Part shown: positions 1 through 6,472 of the stretch, in pieces
How positions within the stretch are numbered: position 1 is the first letter of the stretch
How the letters are laid out: every line of letters starts with the position of its first letter
NCBI GenBank assembly: GCA_945861175.1
Contig: CAMATR010000045.1
Coordinates: 1 to 8,550, forward strand
Origin: Chitinophaga pinensis
GTDB taxonomy: Bacteria > Bacteroidota > Bacteroidia > Flavobacteriales_D > Crocinitomicaceae
Reading direction: 5' to 3'
Length of the DNA stretch: 8,550 nucleotides
Notes under the pieces: model-generated
The model's database searches: none
Told to the model about the DNA's origin: nothing
Seen by the model: only the letters and a program-made list of their open reading frames with translations
Program-made: the position numbers and the translations under genes

Positions 1-1
1 T

Positions 2-796
2 AATGGGGGTTGTACATCAACTCGAGTGGCTGTTCAAGCTACAATTAAACCAATTCCAACAGTGAATGCACCTTCAACGCAAAACTTCTGTACAGGGCAA
101 TCCTCTGGCCTGATTTCATTTACTGGTTCAAGCACGTCTTCATCTTATGCGTGGGCGAATAATAATACAACAATAGGTTTGGCTGCAAGTGGATCTGGGA
201 ATATTGCATCATTTACGCCAAATATTGCAGGAAATGCGAATGTTACTGTAACACCAACTCTGAATGGATGTGTCGGATCTCCGCAATCTTTCCAGATAAC
301 AGTGAATCAAACTCCTACCGTAACACAATCTCCTTTAAATCAAATTTGTGTTTATGGTTCACCATTTACGTTGAGCAATGGATCTCCGGCTGGAGGAACT
401 TACTCTGGTAGTGGTGTCAGTGCAGGTTCATTTAATCCGGCCACAGCAGGAGTTGGAACCTTCCCAATAACGTATTCGTATGCTCAAAATGGATGTACGG
501 GAACTGCAGTTGCAAACATTACTGTTAGCGCTTGTGCTTCTATTGAAGAACAAACAGAGCAGACGTTGTTGCTTTATCCTAATCCAACAAGTACTATTTT
601 GACGGTTGAGGGCAGTGATTTAGTTCATTACACAATGCTTGAATTGTACGATGCGACGGGACGAGTCGTGCAAGAATGGAAAGTGAACAAGGACAAAATG
701 TCGCTTGATTTGAGTAAATATGCTGTAGGCTCTTATTCATTGCACTTTAAAGGGATAGATAACGAGCGCATCGAACGTGTAGAAATTATAAAATAA
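2..796 (+). CDS. T9SS type A sorting domain surface protein with Ig/PKD-like domains (3' part only)
   Basis: This is the C-terminal 264 codons of a larger protein; the frame is open from base 2 (N-G-G-C-T-S-T-R-V...) with no stop, so the true start lies left of the window and the GTG at 26 is an internal Val codon. The visible part has the end of one Ig-like repeat, then a PKD-like domain (F-C-T-G..., 'YAWANNNTTIGLAASGSG', ending 'NGCVGSPQSFQITVN'), then a second Ig-like unit with 'GGTYSGSGVSAGSFNPATAGVG' spread over bases 395-463 and 'NGCTGTA'. The last ~75 residues are a T9SS type A signal: 'LLLYPNPTS', a central 'LELYDATGRVV', and a terminal 'VEIIK'. By family knowledge, such proteins cross the outer membrane through T9SS, the signal is removed, and the product is surface-attached or released. 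The exact function (adhesin, matrix or gliding-related protein) cannot be told. Ser/Thr/Gly/Asn-rich composition fits an extracellular protein. Confidence 0.9.
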   Translation, partial: NGGCTSTRVAVQATIKPIPTVNAPSTQNFCTGQSSGLISFTGSSTSSSYAWANNNTTIGLAASGSGNIASFTPNIAGNANVTVTPTLNGCVGSPQSFQITVNQTPTVTQSPLNQICVYGSPFTLSNGSPAGGTYSGSGVSAGSFNPATAGVGTFPITYSYAQNGCTGTAVANITVSACASIEEQTEQTLLLYPNPTSTILTVEGSDLVHYTMLELYDATGRVVQEWKVNKDKMSLDLSKYAVGSYSLHFKGIDNERIERVEIIK

Positions 797-813
797 ATTA
801 ACTCGGTTTAAAC

Positions 814-845
814 AAAAACGGGTGCCAATTTGGTGCCCGTTTTTT
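814..845 (+). terminator. Rho-independent terminator of the T9SS surface protein gene
   Basis: It begins 18 bases after the TAA stop. A stem AAAAACGGG (814-822) pairs with CCCGTTTTT (836-844) and is extended inward by two G-T wobble pairs plus C-G, C-G and A-T pairs, leaving a 3-base loop at 828-830. The descending arm runs into a T tract (840-845, then ATTTT). Position, stem strength and T tract all suit an intrinsic terminator for the upstream gene. Confidence 0.88.
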
Positions 846-1172
846 ATTTTGATAAGTATCAAAATAATAGGTGTTGTGTCATGTGGAAAAATTGAATTAC
901 TCCACAGACTGATAAGGTTACTCAACCGCTAGTCATAAGAAGGTGTATAATTTTTTATTGACTCTTTCAATGGGTTTTTATTTAGATGCCATATTCAGAG
1001 TACTAACTTTTGTTTTTAGATGCCATCGAAAAGATCAATAGGATGAGTTAGCTCTTAATTTCGATTCAACACTAAATAGTCTAAGTTCAATTTTTTTAAG
1101 ACCTCTGCATTCATACAAAGCCTTTATCAAGTCTGCTTTCGAAAAATCAGCCAAACATCTTAATTTTACGTT
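846..1172. other. Gene-poor intergenic stretch with a short direct repeat
   Basis: No convincing gene was found on either strand. It holds two copies of the 12-mer TTTAGATGCCAT (981-992 and 1015-1026), 34 bases apart, both preceded by T-rich sequence. A near match to the Bacteroidota -7 box, TAACTTTTG (one T too many), lies between them at 1004-1012. No exact TAnnTTTG box was found, so the promoter of the downstream dehydratase gene is not located. A start-less open frame covers 1042-1176 and ends at the TGA that overlaps the next gene's ATG. Confidence 0.6.
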
Positions 1173-1427
1173 ATGAACAACTGGACCGAAAATGATAACG
1201 AACTGAATAAAACCTTTGAATTCCATTCTTTTCTGGACGCCATAAATTGGATGGTGAAAGCAAGTGTTGAAATAGAGAAACAAAACCATCATCCAAGATG
1301 GACCAATATATACAACAAAGTGCAGGTTTCTCTATGCACGCATGATGAAGGAAATACCATTACGGACAAGGATAGAGAGCTTGCTAAAGCGCTAGACTTA
1401 ATAGAAGTGATCGGTTCTTTGGGATGA
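1173..1427 (+). CDS. 4a-hydroxytetrahydrobiopterin dehydratase (pterin-4a-carbinolamine dehydratase)
   Basis: The 84-residue protein belongs to the PCD/DCoH (PhhB) family. Its known reaction is dehydration of 4a-hydroxytetrahydrobiopterin to quinonoid dihydrobiopterin, which recycles the cofactor of aromatic amino acid hydroxylases in the cytoplasm. The signature is clear: 'EKQNHHPRWTNIYNKV' at residues 35-50, with the active-site His pair H39-H40 and P41, followed by 'THDEGNTITDKD' at 56-67 with the third His (H57), then a closing helix 'RELAKALDLI'. The start is fixed, because an in-frame TAA at 1161-1163 precedes the ATG at 1173 and no other start lies between. The protein is shorter than many family members (about 95-110 residues), missing part of the usual N-terminal helix and strand, although it keeps 'FEFHSFLDAINWM'. 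No aromatic amino acid hydroxylase is in the window, so the partner is unknown. It converges on glmS with 35 bases between the stops. Confidence 0.9.
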   Translation: MNNWTENDNELNKTFEFHSFLDAINWMVKASVEIEKQNHHPRWTNIYNKVQVSLCTHDEGNTITDKDRELAKALDLIEVIGSLG

Positions 1428-1462
1428 AAAAGGGGTAAAGATCAACCCATCTGCCGTTCAGA

Positions 1463-3307
1463 TTACTCTACCGTTACACTTTTCGCTAAATTTCTTGGTT
1501 GATCGACGTTGCAACCTCTCATCACCGCAATATGATAAGAAAGTAATTGAAGAGGTATTGTTGCTAGAATTGGAACCAAATGCTCGTCTGTTTCCGGTAT
1601 TTCAATAGCGTGATCAGCCATTTCCTTAACTGCGATATCTCCTTCAGTTACAATTGCAATAATTTTTCCTTTTCGTGCTTTTACCTCTTGAATGTTTGAA
1701 ACTACTTTTTCATAGGAGGTACCTTTCGTAGCAATTACAAATACAGGCATTTCCTCATCGATCAATGCAATAGGTCCATGTTTCATTTCTGCAGCTGGAT
1801 AACCTTCCGCATGAATATAAGAGATTTCTTTCAGTTTAAGAGCACCTTCCAAAGCAACAGGAAACGAACTCCCTCTACCTAGATACAATGCATTTGTTGC
1901 ATCTTTATATGTGTTTGCGATTTTTTCAATTAAGTCATTTTTTTCTAAAACCAATTTAACTTTCTCAGGAATGCTCTCTAACTCAGCCAGCATGGAATGA
2001 AATTTTGAATCACTTATGGTTCCTTTTTTATAAGCCAATGATAGAGCCATGAGTGTGAGTACTGTAACTTGAGCTGTAAATGCTTTTGTTGACGCCACAC
2101 CAATTTCGGGTCCAGCGTGCGTATAAGATCCCGCATCTGTTATTCTGGATATAGAAGAACCAACAACATTACAAATCCCGAGAATGGTAGCTCCTTTCGA
2201 TTTGGCTAATTCTAAAGCAGCAAGGGTATCTGCAGTTTCACCAGATTGTGAAACGGCAATAACGATATCGTTTTCTCCAATAATAGGATTTCGATATCGA
2301 AATTCACTAGCATATTCGACTTCTACATTTATTCTAGCAAGATCTTCAAGCAAGTATTCTCCAACAAGACAGGCATGCCAAGATGTTCCACAAGCGACCA
2401 TCACAATGCGTTTAGCATTGATCATTTTTTGTTCATATTCTTTGATTCCTCCTAGAGAAACCCATGCTTCATCTGCATTGAGCCTTCCCCTAAAACAATC
2501 ATTAATTGATCTCGGCTGTTCATGAATTTCTTTCAACATGAAATGCTCGTAACCTCCTTTTTCTAAAGCTTCTAATTCCAACTGTAATTGTTGAACATAC
2601 GGTGTGATCTCTTGATTCCCAATGTTTACAATCTTCAAACCTTCATTTAGGTCAACAACTGCGATTTCTTCATCCTCAAGATAAACTACTCGTTTCGTAT
2701 ATTCAACAATAGGTGTAGCATCTGAAGCGAGGTAAAAATCTCCTTCGTTACTAATTCCCACTACAAGTGGACTGCTTTTTCTCGCAGCTACTAATTGATT
2801 AGGATTGTCTTTAGATATAACAACAATTGCATAGGCACCGACTACATTTTGAAGGGCATGTCTTACTGCCTCTGCTATTGAAATTTTTTCATTCTTACGA
2901 ATATCATCAATTAGGTGCACCAACACCTCTGTATCAGTTTCACTTTTAAACACATAACCATGATTGATCAACTCTTTCCGCAAAGAATCATAATTTTCAA
3001 TAATTCCATTGTGAATTAACGCAATTGAGCCATCTGAAGAATAATGGGGGTGTGCATTTACATCATTTGGAGCACCATGCGTGGCCCAACGTGTATGGCC
3101 TATTCCCGAATTGCCATTAATGTTTTTATCAGCAGCGAATTCTTCTAGATTTGAAACTTTTCCTTGGCGCTTGTAAAGGTTGATTTCACCGTTATTAAGT
3201 AAGGCGATACCAGCACTATCATAACCGCGGTATTCAAGTCTTTTAAGACCTTTTAAGATAATCGGGTAAGCTTCTTTTTTACCGATGTATGCAACAATTC
3301 CGCACAT
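1463..3307 (-). CDS. glmS: Glutamine--fructose-6-phosphate aminotransferase (isomerizing)
   Basis: The 614-residue protein has the full length and order of GlmS. It makes glucosamine-6-phosphate from fructose-6-phosphate and glutamine, the first step to UDP-GlcNAc for peptidoglycan and LPS, in the cytoplasm. The N-terminal class II glutamine amidotransferase domain (about 1-240) starts M-C-G-I-V, with Cys2 as the nucleophile after Met removal, and has 'HTRWATHG' (71-78), 'HNGIIENY' (99-106) and 'SETDTE' (122-127). The linker 'GYEHFMLKEIHEQP' (252-265) leads to two SIS sugar-isomerase domains, with 'CGTS' (306-309), 'SQSGETADT' (353-361), 'STKAF' (406-410), 'EGYPAAEMKHGP' (501-512) and the conserved tail 'DQPRNLAKSVTVE' (602-614). 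All key residues are present. It is the last gene of a three-gene unit; only 2 bases separate its ATG from the stop of the DUF4270 gene, so translational coupling is likely. No glmS ribozyme is possible in a 2-base leader. Confidence 0.98.
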   Translation of the reverse strand: MCGIVAYIGKKEAYPIILKGLKRLEYRGYDSAGIALLNNGEINLYKRQGKVSNLEEFAADKNINGNSGIGHTRWATHGAPNDVNAHPHYSSDGSIALIHNGIIENYDSLRKELINHGYVFKSETDTEVLVHLIDDIRKNEKISIAEAVRHALQNVVGAYAIVVISKDNPNQLVAARKSSPLVVGISNEGDFYLASDATPIVEYTKRVVYLEDEEIAVVDLNEGLKIVNIGNQEITPYVQQLQLELEALEKGGYEHFMLKEIHEQPRSINDCFRGRLNADEAWVSLGGIKEYEQKMINAKRIVMVACGTSWHACLVGEYLLEDLARINVEVEYASEFRYRNPIIGENDIVIAVSQSGETADTLAALELAKSKGATILGICNVVGSSISRITDAGSYTHAGPEIGVASTKAFTAQVTVLTLMALSLAYKKGTISDSKFHSMLAELESIPEKVKLVLEKNDLIEKIANTYKDATNALYLGRGSSFPVALEGALKLKEISYIHAEGYPAAEMKHGPIALIDEEMPVFVIATKGTSYEKVVSNIQEVKARKGKIIAIVTEGDIAVKEMADHAIEIPETDEHLVPILATIPLQLLSYHIAVMRGCNVDQPRNLAKSVTVE

Positions 3308-3309
3308 AA

Positions 3310-4593
3310 TTAAAACTTCGTATAGGTGATTACCAATTTTGGCTTTTTCTTGTTGGTCGAATTTAGACCATTGAAAATAACTCGCTCAGCTGAGGTTATG
3401 AAGAGCCTAGGTGATAGTATTAATTCGTCTGTTGATATTTCGTCAGAAACAAATGCCTGAACGTAATTTCTTATATCAACAGTATAATGCTTGAAAGCAA
3501 AATCATAAAGTCCAAAAACTCCTATACCAGATAATTTACCATCAATCATTGCAGACACAGATAGTTCATTAGGCGGCATATATTTAGCTGCAGTTTGATA
3601 TTGAATTGGAAGTATCAATTCAGCCTTGTGAATGATTGCATTAGAAGGTAAATTTTTTAATCCTGGTATTTTTACAACGGCTCTTGACTTAAAAGCTTGT
3701 GAATAGTACTCTACTTGACCGATCGTGGGATTTTCTATTACATTTTGAACAGGTTTCCCTGAATTGTCAATATCCACATGATTAAAGTCCGCACATTCAG
3801 AATTGATAAGAAAATCAAAGGTTTTTTCTAGCCCATCTTGGGTGTAATAGATGGTCATTTTTGACAATGGATCGTTTAGATTAAAATAGAAAACACCGCC
3901 TTTTCCAGACAATTGAGATGCGTTGTTAACTCTCACATGAAGACCTTTAAAATAATTTAGGAAGTTTTCATTCGAAGTGAAATGAGTGCCACCCGAGGAG
4001 GCCTCTGTAATTAATTGCGTACCCAAACTGTTTTTGAGTTTGATCCTAAGCTGCGAATCAACTGTGTCAGCGCCAATAACTGTTATTCCCTCGGGATTCG
4101 GTGTAAATAGGTTCGAAGATGGATCTACAAGATCGGATGAAGCCACAGATTTAGTGGAGAAAGAATAATAAATGGAATCAACATTGATTGATTCAGTTAG
4201 TTCGTACACCTCAACTAACTGTGGAGAAAATTCACCATAATAGCCTGAGTATTCCAATCCTAAAATCACAGAGTCAATAGTTATCGTCGTAATATCACCA
4301 AAATTTGGATTTAGTCCAGAAAGGCGCAATTGGGTGTAGAAATTTGCGTTTACAGAGCCAAATTTAGGGTCGTTGTAAGAGCCAAGTACTGCATATGCGG
4401 GGTTATCTGATATCAAAGAATCTTCAGCATAACTGAAAGTATTCAATGTAAAGGTGTCAATCTGAGACGAATTTAAAAGGTCTTCTGGGTTTAGAATATT
4501 TTTTCCTGACGAAGACTCATTTTTTTTGCAAGAGGTAAAAACAAAAAGGAGTAATAAAAAAGTAGCGGAAAGTCTCAGAACCCTCCGCCACAA
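3310..4593 (-). CDS. DUF4270 family lipoprotein
   Basis: I recognise a DUF4270 protein, a Bacteroidota family of unknown function. The N-terminus has a lipoprotein signal: basic 'WRRVLRL', a hydrophobic core 'FLLLLFVF', then lipobox F-T-S-C followed by 'KKNESSSG', so the mature protein is probably a lipid-anchored envelope protein. Family-like features are the early 'NPEDLLNSSQIDTFTLNTFS', 'AVLGSYNDPKFG' with an internal 'ANFYTQLRLSG', and a C-terminal block 'IIHKAELILPIQ' through 'KKKPKLVITYTKF'. There is no ATG start: the frame opens right after a TAA with TTG at 4638 (442 residues, 26-base overlap with the upstream gene), and a second in-frame TTG lies at 4593 (427 residues, 19-base gap). 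I prefer 4593, because it gives a normal 21-residue signal peptide and has an A/G-rich GAAAGGAA just upstream. The gene sits between the GT5-domain gene and glmS, almost certainly in one transcript. Confidence 0.86.
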   Translation of the reverse strand: MWRRVLRLSATFLLLLFVFTSCKKNESSSGKNILNPEDLLNSSQIDTFTLNTFSYAEDSLISDNPAYAVLGSYNDPKFGSVNANFYTQLRLSGLNPNFGDITTITIDSVILGLEYSGYYGEFSPQLVEVYELTESINVDSIYYSFSTKSVASSDLVDPSSNLFTPNPEGITVIGADTVDSQLRIKLKNSLGTQLITEASSGGTHFTSNENFLNYFKGLHVRVNNASQLSGKGGVFYFNLNDPLSKMTIYYTQDGLEKTFDFLINSECADFNHVDIDNSGKPVQNVIENPTIGQVEYYSQAFKSRAVVKIPGLKNLPSNAIIHKAELILPIQYQTAAKYMPPNELSVSAMIDGKLSGIGVFGLYDFAFKHYTVDIRNYVQAFVSDEISTDELILSPRLFITSAERVIFNGLNSTNKKKPKLVITYTKF

Positions 4594-4612
4594 ATTCCTT
4601 TCAGAATATTTT

Positions 4613-5437
4613 TCACTGTATGAGTACTGGTTCTTCAATTACTTTATTGAAAAAGTTTGACATTACTTTATTTTGATTTTCTTCTTGGATAAAATCTTGT
4701 TTTATACAAGTTGCATCTTCAAAAATTTGACGTAAATCAGAAGAAAGATCATCACTTGAAACGTTAACTCCATCAGCATATTTTATAGCAACGCGAGTTA
4801 TATTGGTATGAGAGGTATCTTTTAATTGGTCAGTGACTTCTGCTTCAAAGCCATCGAACTTTAATTTTTCAGCATAACGAGTATCCCAAGGGATTTCAAA
4901 TGCATCATTGTAAAGGCTGTAAACTACTTTCGTATCAGTAAAATGTGGATCCTTATTGTAAAGTTTCTTAACGTATAACGCCATTGGTGCAGTCATCCAA
5001 CCGTGGCAATGAATAACGTCTGGCTGCCAACCTAGTTTTTTAACTGTTTCCAATACCCCGCGGCAAAAGAACATTGCTCTTTCATCGTTATCATTGTATG
5101 CGGTTCCTTTATCGTCTGTAACTGTGTTTTTCCTTTTGAAAAACTCATCATTGTCAATAAAGTAAACCTGCATTCTAGCTGCAGAAATTGAGGCTACTTT
5201 GATAATCAATGGATGATCAGTGTCATCAATAATTAAATTCATCCCTGAAAGACGAATCACTTCATGCAGTTGGTGTCTCCGCTCGTTTATACTTCCGAAT
5301 CGAGGCGTAAAAACACGGATTTCTTTTCCTGACTCCTGAATTCCTTGAGGAAGCCTTCTCGAAGTGTTTGACACTTCAGTTTTAGGTAAAAAAGGAAAGA
5401 TTTCTTGGGATACAAATAGTATTTTTTTCTTCTCCAT
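4613..5437 (-). CDS. Glycogen/starch synthase (GT5) N-terminal-domain protein, no C-terminal GT domain
   Basis: The 274-residue protein matches only the N-terminal half (starch synthase catalytic domain, GT5) of GlgA. Visible are the opening strand 'KKILFVSQEIFPFLPKT' (4-20), 'RVFTPRFGSINERRHQLHEVIR' (41-62), 'VYFIDNDEFFKRK' (91-103), and 'PDVIHCHGW' (139-147), the counterpart of the PDVVHAHDW motif. A full GlgA is about 480 residues; the second Rossmann domain is absent. The K-x-G-G-L motif that binds ADP-glucose reads K19-T-E-V-S, so both glycines are lost. Synthase activity is therefore doubtful; a binding, regulatory or partnered role is an inference. The ATG at 5437 was chosen because the conserved M-E-K-K-K-I-L start is there; an open frame upstream to 5551 runs over the panC start and has no homology. 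Family knowledge: such short versions, annotated glycogen/starch synthase, are common in Flavobacteriia. First gene of the DUF4270-glmS unit, with its own promoter. Confidence 0.87.
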   Translation of the reverse strand: MEKKKILFVSQEIFPFLPKTEVSNTSRRLPQGIQESGKEIRVFTPRFGSINERRHQLHEVIRLSGMNLIIDDTDHPLIIKVASISAARMQVYFIDNDEFFKRKNTVTDDKGTAYNDNDERAMFFCRGVLETVKKLGWQPDVIHCHGWMTAPMALYVKKLYNKDPHFTDTKVVYSLYNDAFEIPWDTRYAEKLKFDGFEAEVTDQLKDTSHTNITRVAIKYADGVNVSSDDLSSDLRQIFEDATCIKQDFIQEENQNKVMSNFFNKVIEEPVLIQ

Positions 5438-5463
5438 TCGAGGTTTTAGTGTTAAAAACGATG

Positions 5464-5494
5464 CAAAAATACAGAAAAAAAAGCGGAACATCAA
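5464..5494 (-). promoter_or_regulatory. Bacteroidota-type promoter for the GT5-DUF4270-glmS unit
   Basis: On the minus strand, TATTTTTG (5471-5464) is an exact match to the -7 consensus TAnnTTTG. A TTG (5494-5492) lies 20 bases upstream of it as the -33 element; a TTTG (5498-5495) at 23 bases is the alternative. Transcription would start near 5458, giving a leader of about 20 bases before the ATG at 5437. The match is by eye to the published Bacteroides/Flavobacterium consensus. Confidence 0.65.
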
Positions 5495-5504
5495 CAAAAA
5501 GGAA

Positions 5505-5512
5505 TAGATTTG
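5505..5512 (+). promoter_or_regulatory. -7 box of a probable panC promoter
   Basis: TAGATTTG is an exact match to the Bacteroidota -7 consensus TAnnTTTG, 22 bases before the panC ATG. No TTTG or TTG is found at the expected -33 distance (around 5482-5486 reads AGCGG); an A-rich run at 5475-5482 lies there instead. The transcript would start near 5520, leaving a leader of about 15 bases. It lies back to back with the minus-strand promoter in the same 97-bp gap. Confidence 0.5.
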
Positions 5513-5534
5513 TCTCTTGTCCAATATTGTAGGC

Positions 5535-6383
5535 ATGACTAGTCTGTCCATTTTTTCTACACGAGTTAGCTTGAGGGAAGCGATTGTTTCAAAATTGAAA
5601 CCGTCCTCTACTGTTGGATTCGTTCCTACAATGGGTGCGCTTCATGAAGGTCATCTTGCCCTGATTGAAAGAGCGCACAAAGAGAATGATATAGTGGTTG
5701 TTAGTGTTTTTGTAAATCCCTCTCAGTTCAACAATCAATTGGATCTGGAAAATTATCCAAGAATGCTTGAAGCAGACTGCGAAAAGCTCGAAAATTTAGG
5801 GTTTTTAATTCTGCTTTTTGCACCTGCAGTTGAAGATGTTTATCCCGAAAATGAGCTTTACAAGCCTATCGAATTATCGGGATTAGACACTGTCATGGAA
5901 GGAAAGTATAGGCCAGGGCATTTTCAAGGGGTGATTCATGTTGTGCGTAACCTTTTCCAAATTGTAACTCCAAACAATGCTTATTTCGGCCAAAAAGACT
6001 TTCAGCAGCTTACAATTATTAAACACATTAACAATGTGCTCAAGTTCAACATAAACATTGTGGGATGCGCCACTCTGCGAGATTCAGATGGTTTAGCTAT
6101 GAGTAGCCGAAATTTAAGACTAACGAGTCAGCAGAAGCAAGATGCATTGATTCTTTTTCACACATTAAACTATGTTAAAAATCATAAAGGTTCATTTAAA
6201 CCAAAAGATCTTCGCGTTGAAGCACTTAAATTCTTTCATCAAGGTAATTTAAGATTGGAATACCTTGAAATTGTAAATGGCGAAGATTTATCTCCTATGC
6301 AGGATGAATGGAAAGAACAATCTGTTTGCTGCATTGCTGCTTTTTGTGGCGAGGTGAGATTGATTGATAACATGCGACTCTAG
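5535..6383 (+). CDS. panC: Pantothenate synthetase (pantoate--beta-alanine ligase)
   Basis: The 282-residue protein has the usual PanC length. It joins pantoate and beta-alanine with ATP, through a pantoyl-adenylate, to give pantothenate for coenzyme A, in the cytoplasm. Motifs in order: 'PTMGALHEGH' (31-40) with the nucleotidyl-transferase H37-x-G-H40, 'VFVNPSQF' (58-65), 'YP' (74-75), 'EGKYRPGHFQGV' (122-133), 'YFGQKDFQQL' (140-149, with the conserved K and D), and 'RDSDGLAMSSRN' (172-183), the KMSKS-like loop. The ATG at 5535 was chosen over an in-frame TTG at 5517, because the family starts close to this Met and the TTG falls only about 5 bases after the promoter -7 box. Its neighbour panD makes the beta-alanine substrate, but the two are 89 bases apart and panD has its own promoter. 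No panB is in the window. No clear terminator follows panC. Confidence 0.97.
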   Translation: MTSLSIFSTRVSLREAIVSKLKPSSTVGFVPTMGALHEGHLALIERAHKENDIVVVSVFVNPSQFNNQLDLENYPRMLEADCEKLENLGFLILLFAPAVEDVYPENELYKPIELSGLDTVMEGKYRPGHFQGVIHVVRNLFQIVTPNNAYFGQKDFQQLTIIKHINNVLKFNINIVGCATLRDSDGLAMSSRNLRLTSQQKQDALILFHTLNYVKNHKGSFKPKDLRVEALKFFHQGNLRLEYLEIVNGEDLSPMQDEWKEQSVCCIAAFCGEVRLIDNMRL

Positions 6384-6417
6384 AATCTTCCATTTGTAAT
6401 TGATCCAAAGTTGATTA

Positions 6418-6450
6418 TTTGCTTACATTTTCAAAATTCCTTTACTTTTG
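6418..6450 (+). promoter_or_regulatory. Bacteroidota-type promoter for panD and the genes after it
   Basis: TTTG (6418-6421) is followed after 21 bases by TACTTTTG (6443-6450), an exact match to the -7 consensus TAnnTTTG. The spacing is slightly long but within the range reported for Flavobacteriia and Bacteroides. Transcription would begin near 6456, about 16 bases before the panD ATG at 6473. Confidence 0.65.
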
Positions 6451-6472
6451 TTTCCTATTATAGTCAATAAGA

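Noticed and set aside
26..28. GTG as the start of the left-end protein
   Set aside because: The frame stays open to base 2 and encodes more Ig-like sequence (N-G-G-C-T-S-T-R), so this is an internal Val codon of a gene cut by the window edge.
737..1292. Minus-strand open frames at 737-925 and 1035-1292
   Set aside because: They overlap the sorting domain, its terminator, or the dehydratase gene, and show no recognisable domain.
2184..2525. Plus-strand open frame inside glmS
   Set aside because: It is antisense to strongly conserved GlmS sequence and has low-complexity Ser/Pro-rich content without a known domain.
3308..3309. glmS ribozyme or riboswitch ahead of glmS
   Set aside because: Only 2 bases separate glmS from the upstream stop codon, leaving no room for a leader RNA element.
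3986..4168. Plus-strand open frame inside the DUF4270 gene
   Set aside because: Short, antisense to a real gene, no recognisable domain.
5517..5534. TTG start for panC at 5517
   Set aside because: It lies about 5 bases after the -7 box, at or before the expected transcript start; the ATG at 5535 gives the normal family length.
5438..5551. N-terminal extension of the GT5-domain protein starting at 5551
   Set aside because: The extra 38 residues have no family similarity, overlap the panC start and include the probable promoter; the conserved start is M-E-K-K-K at 5437.
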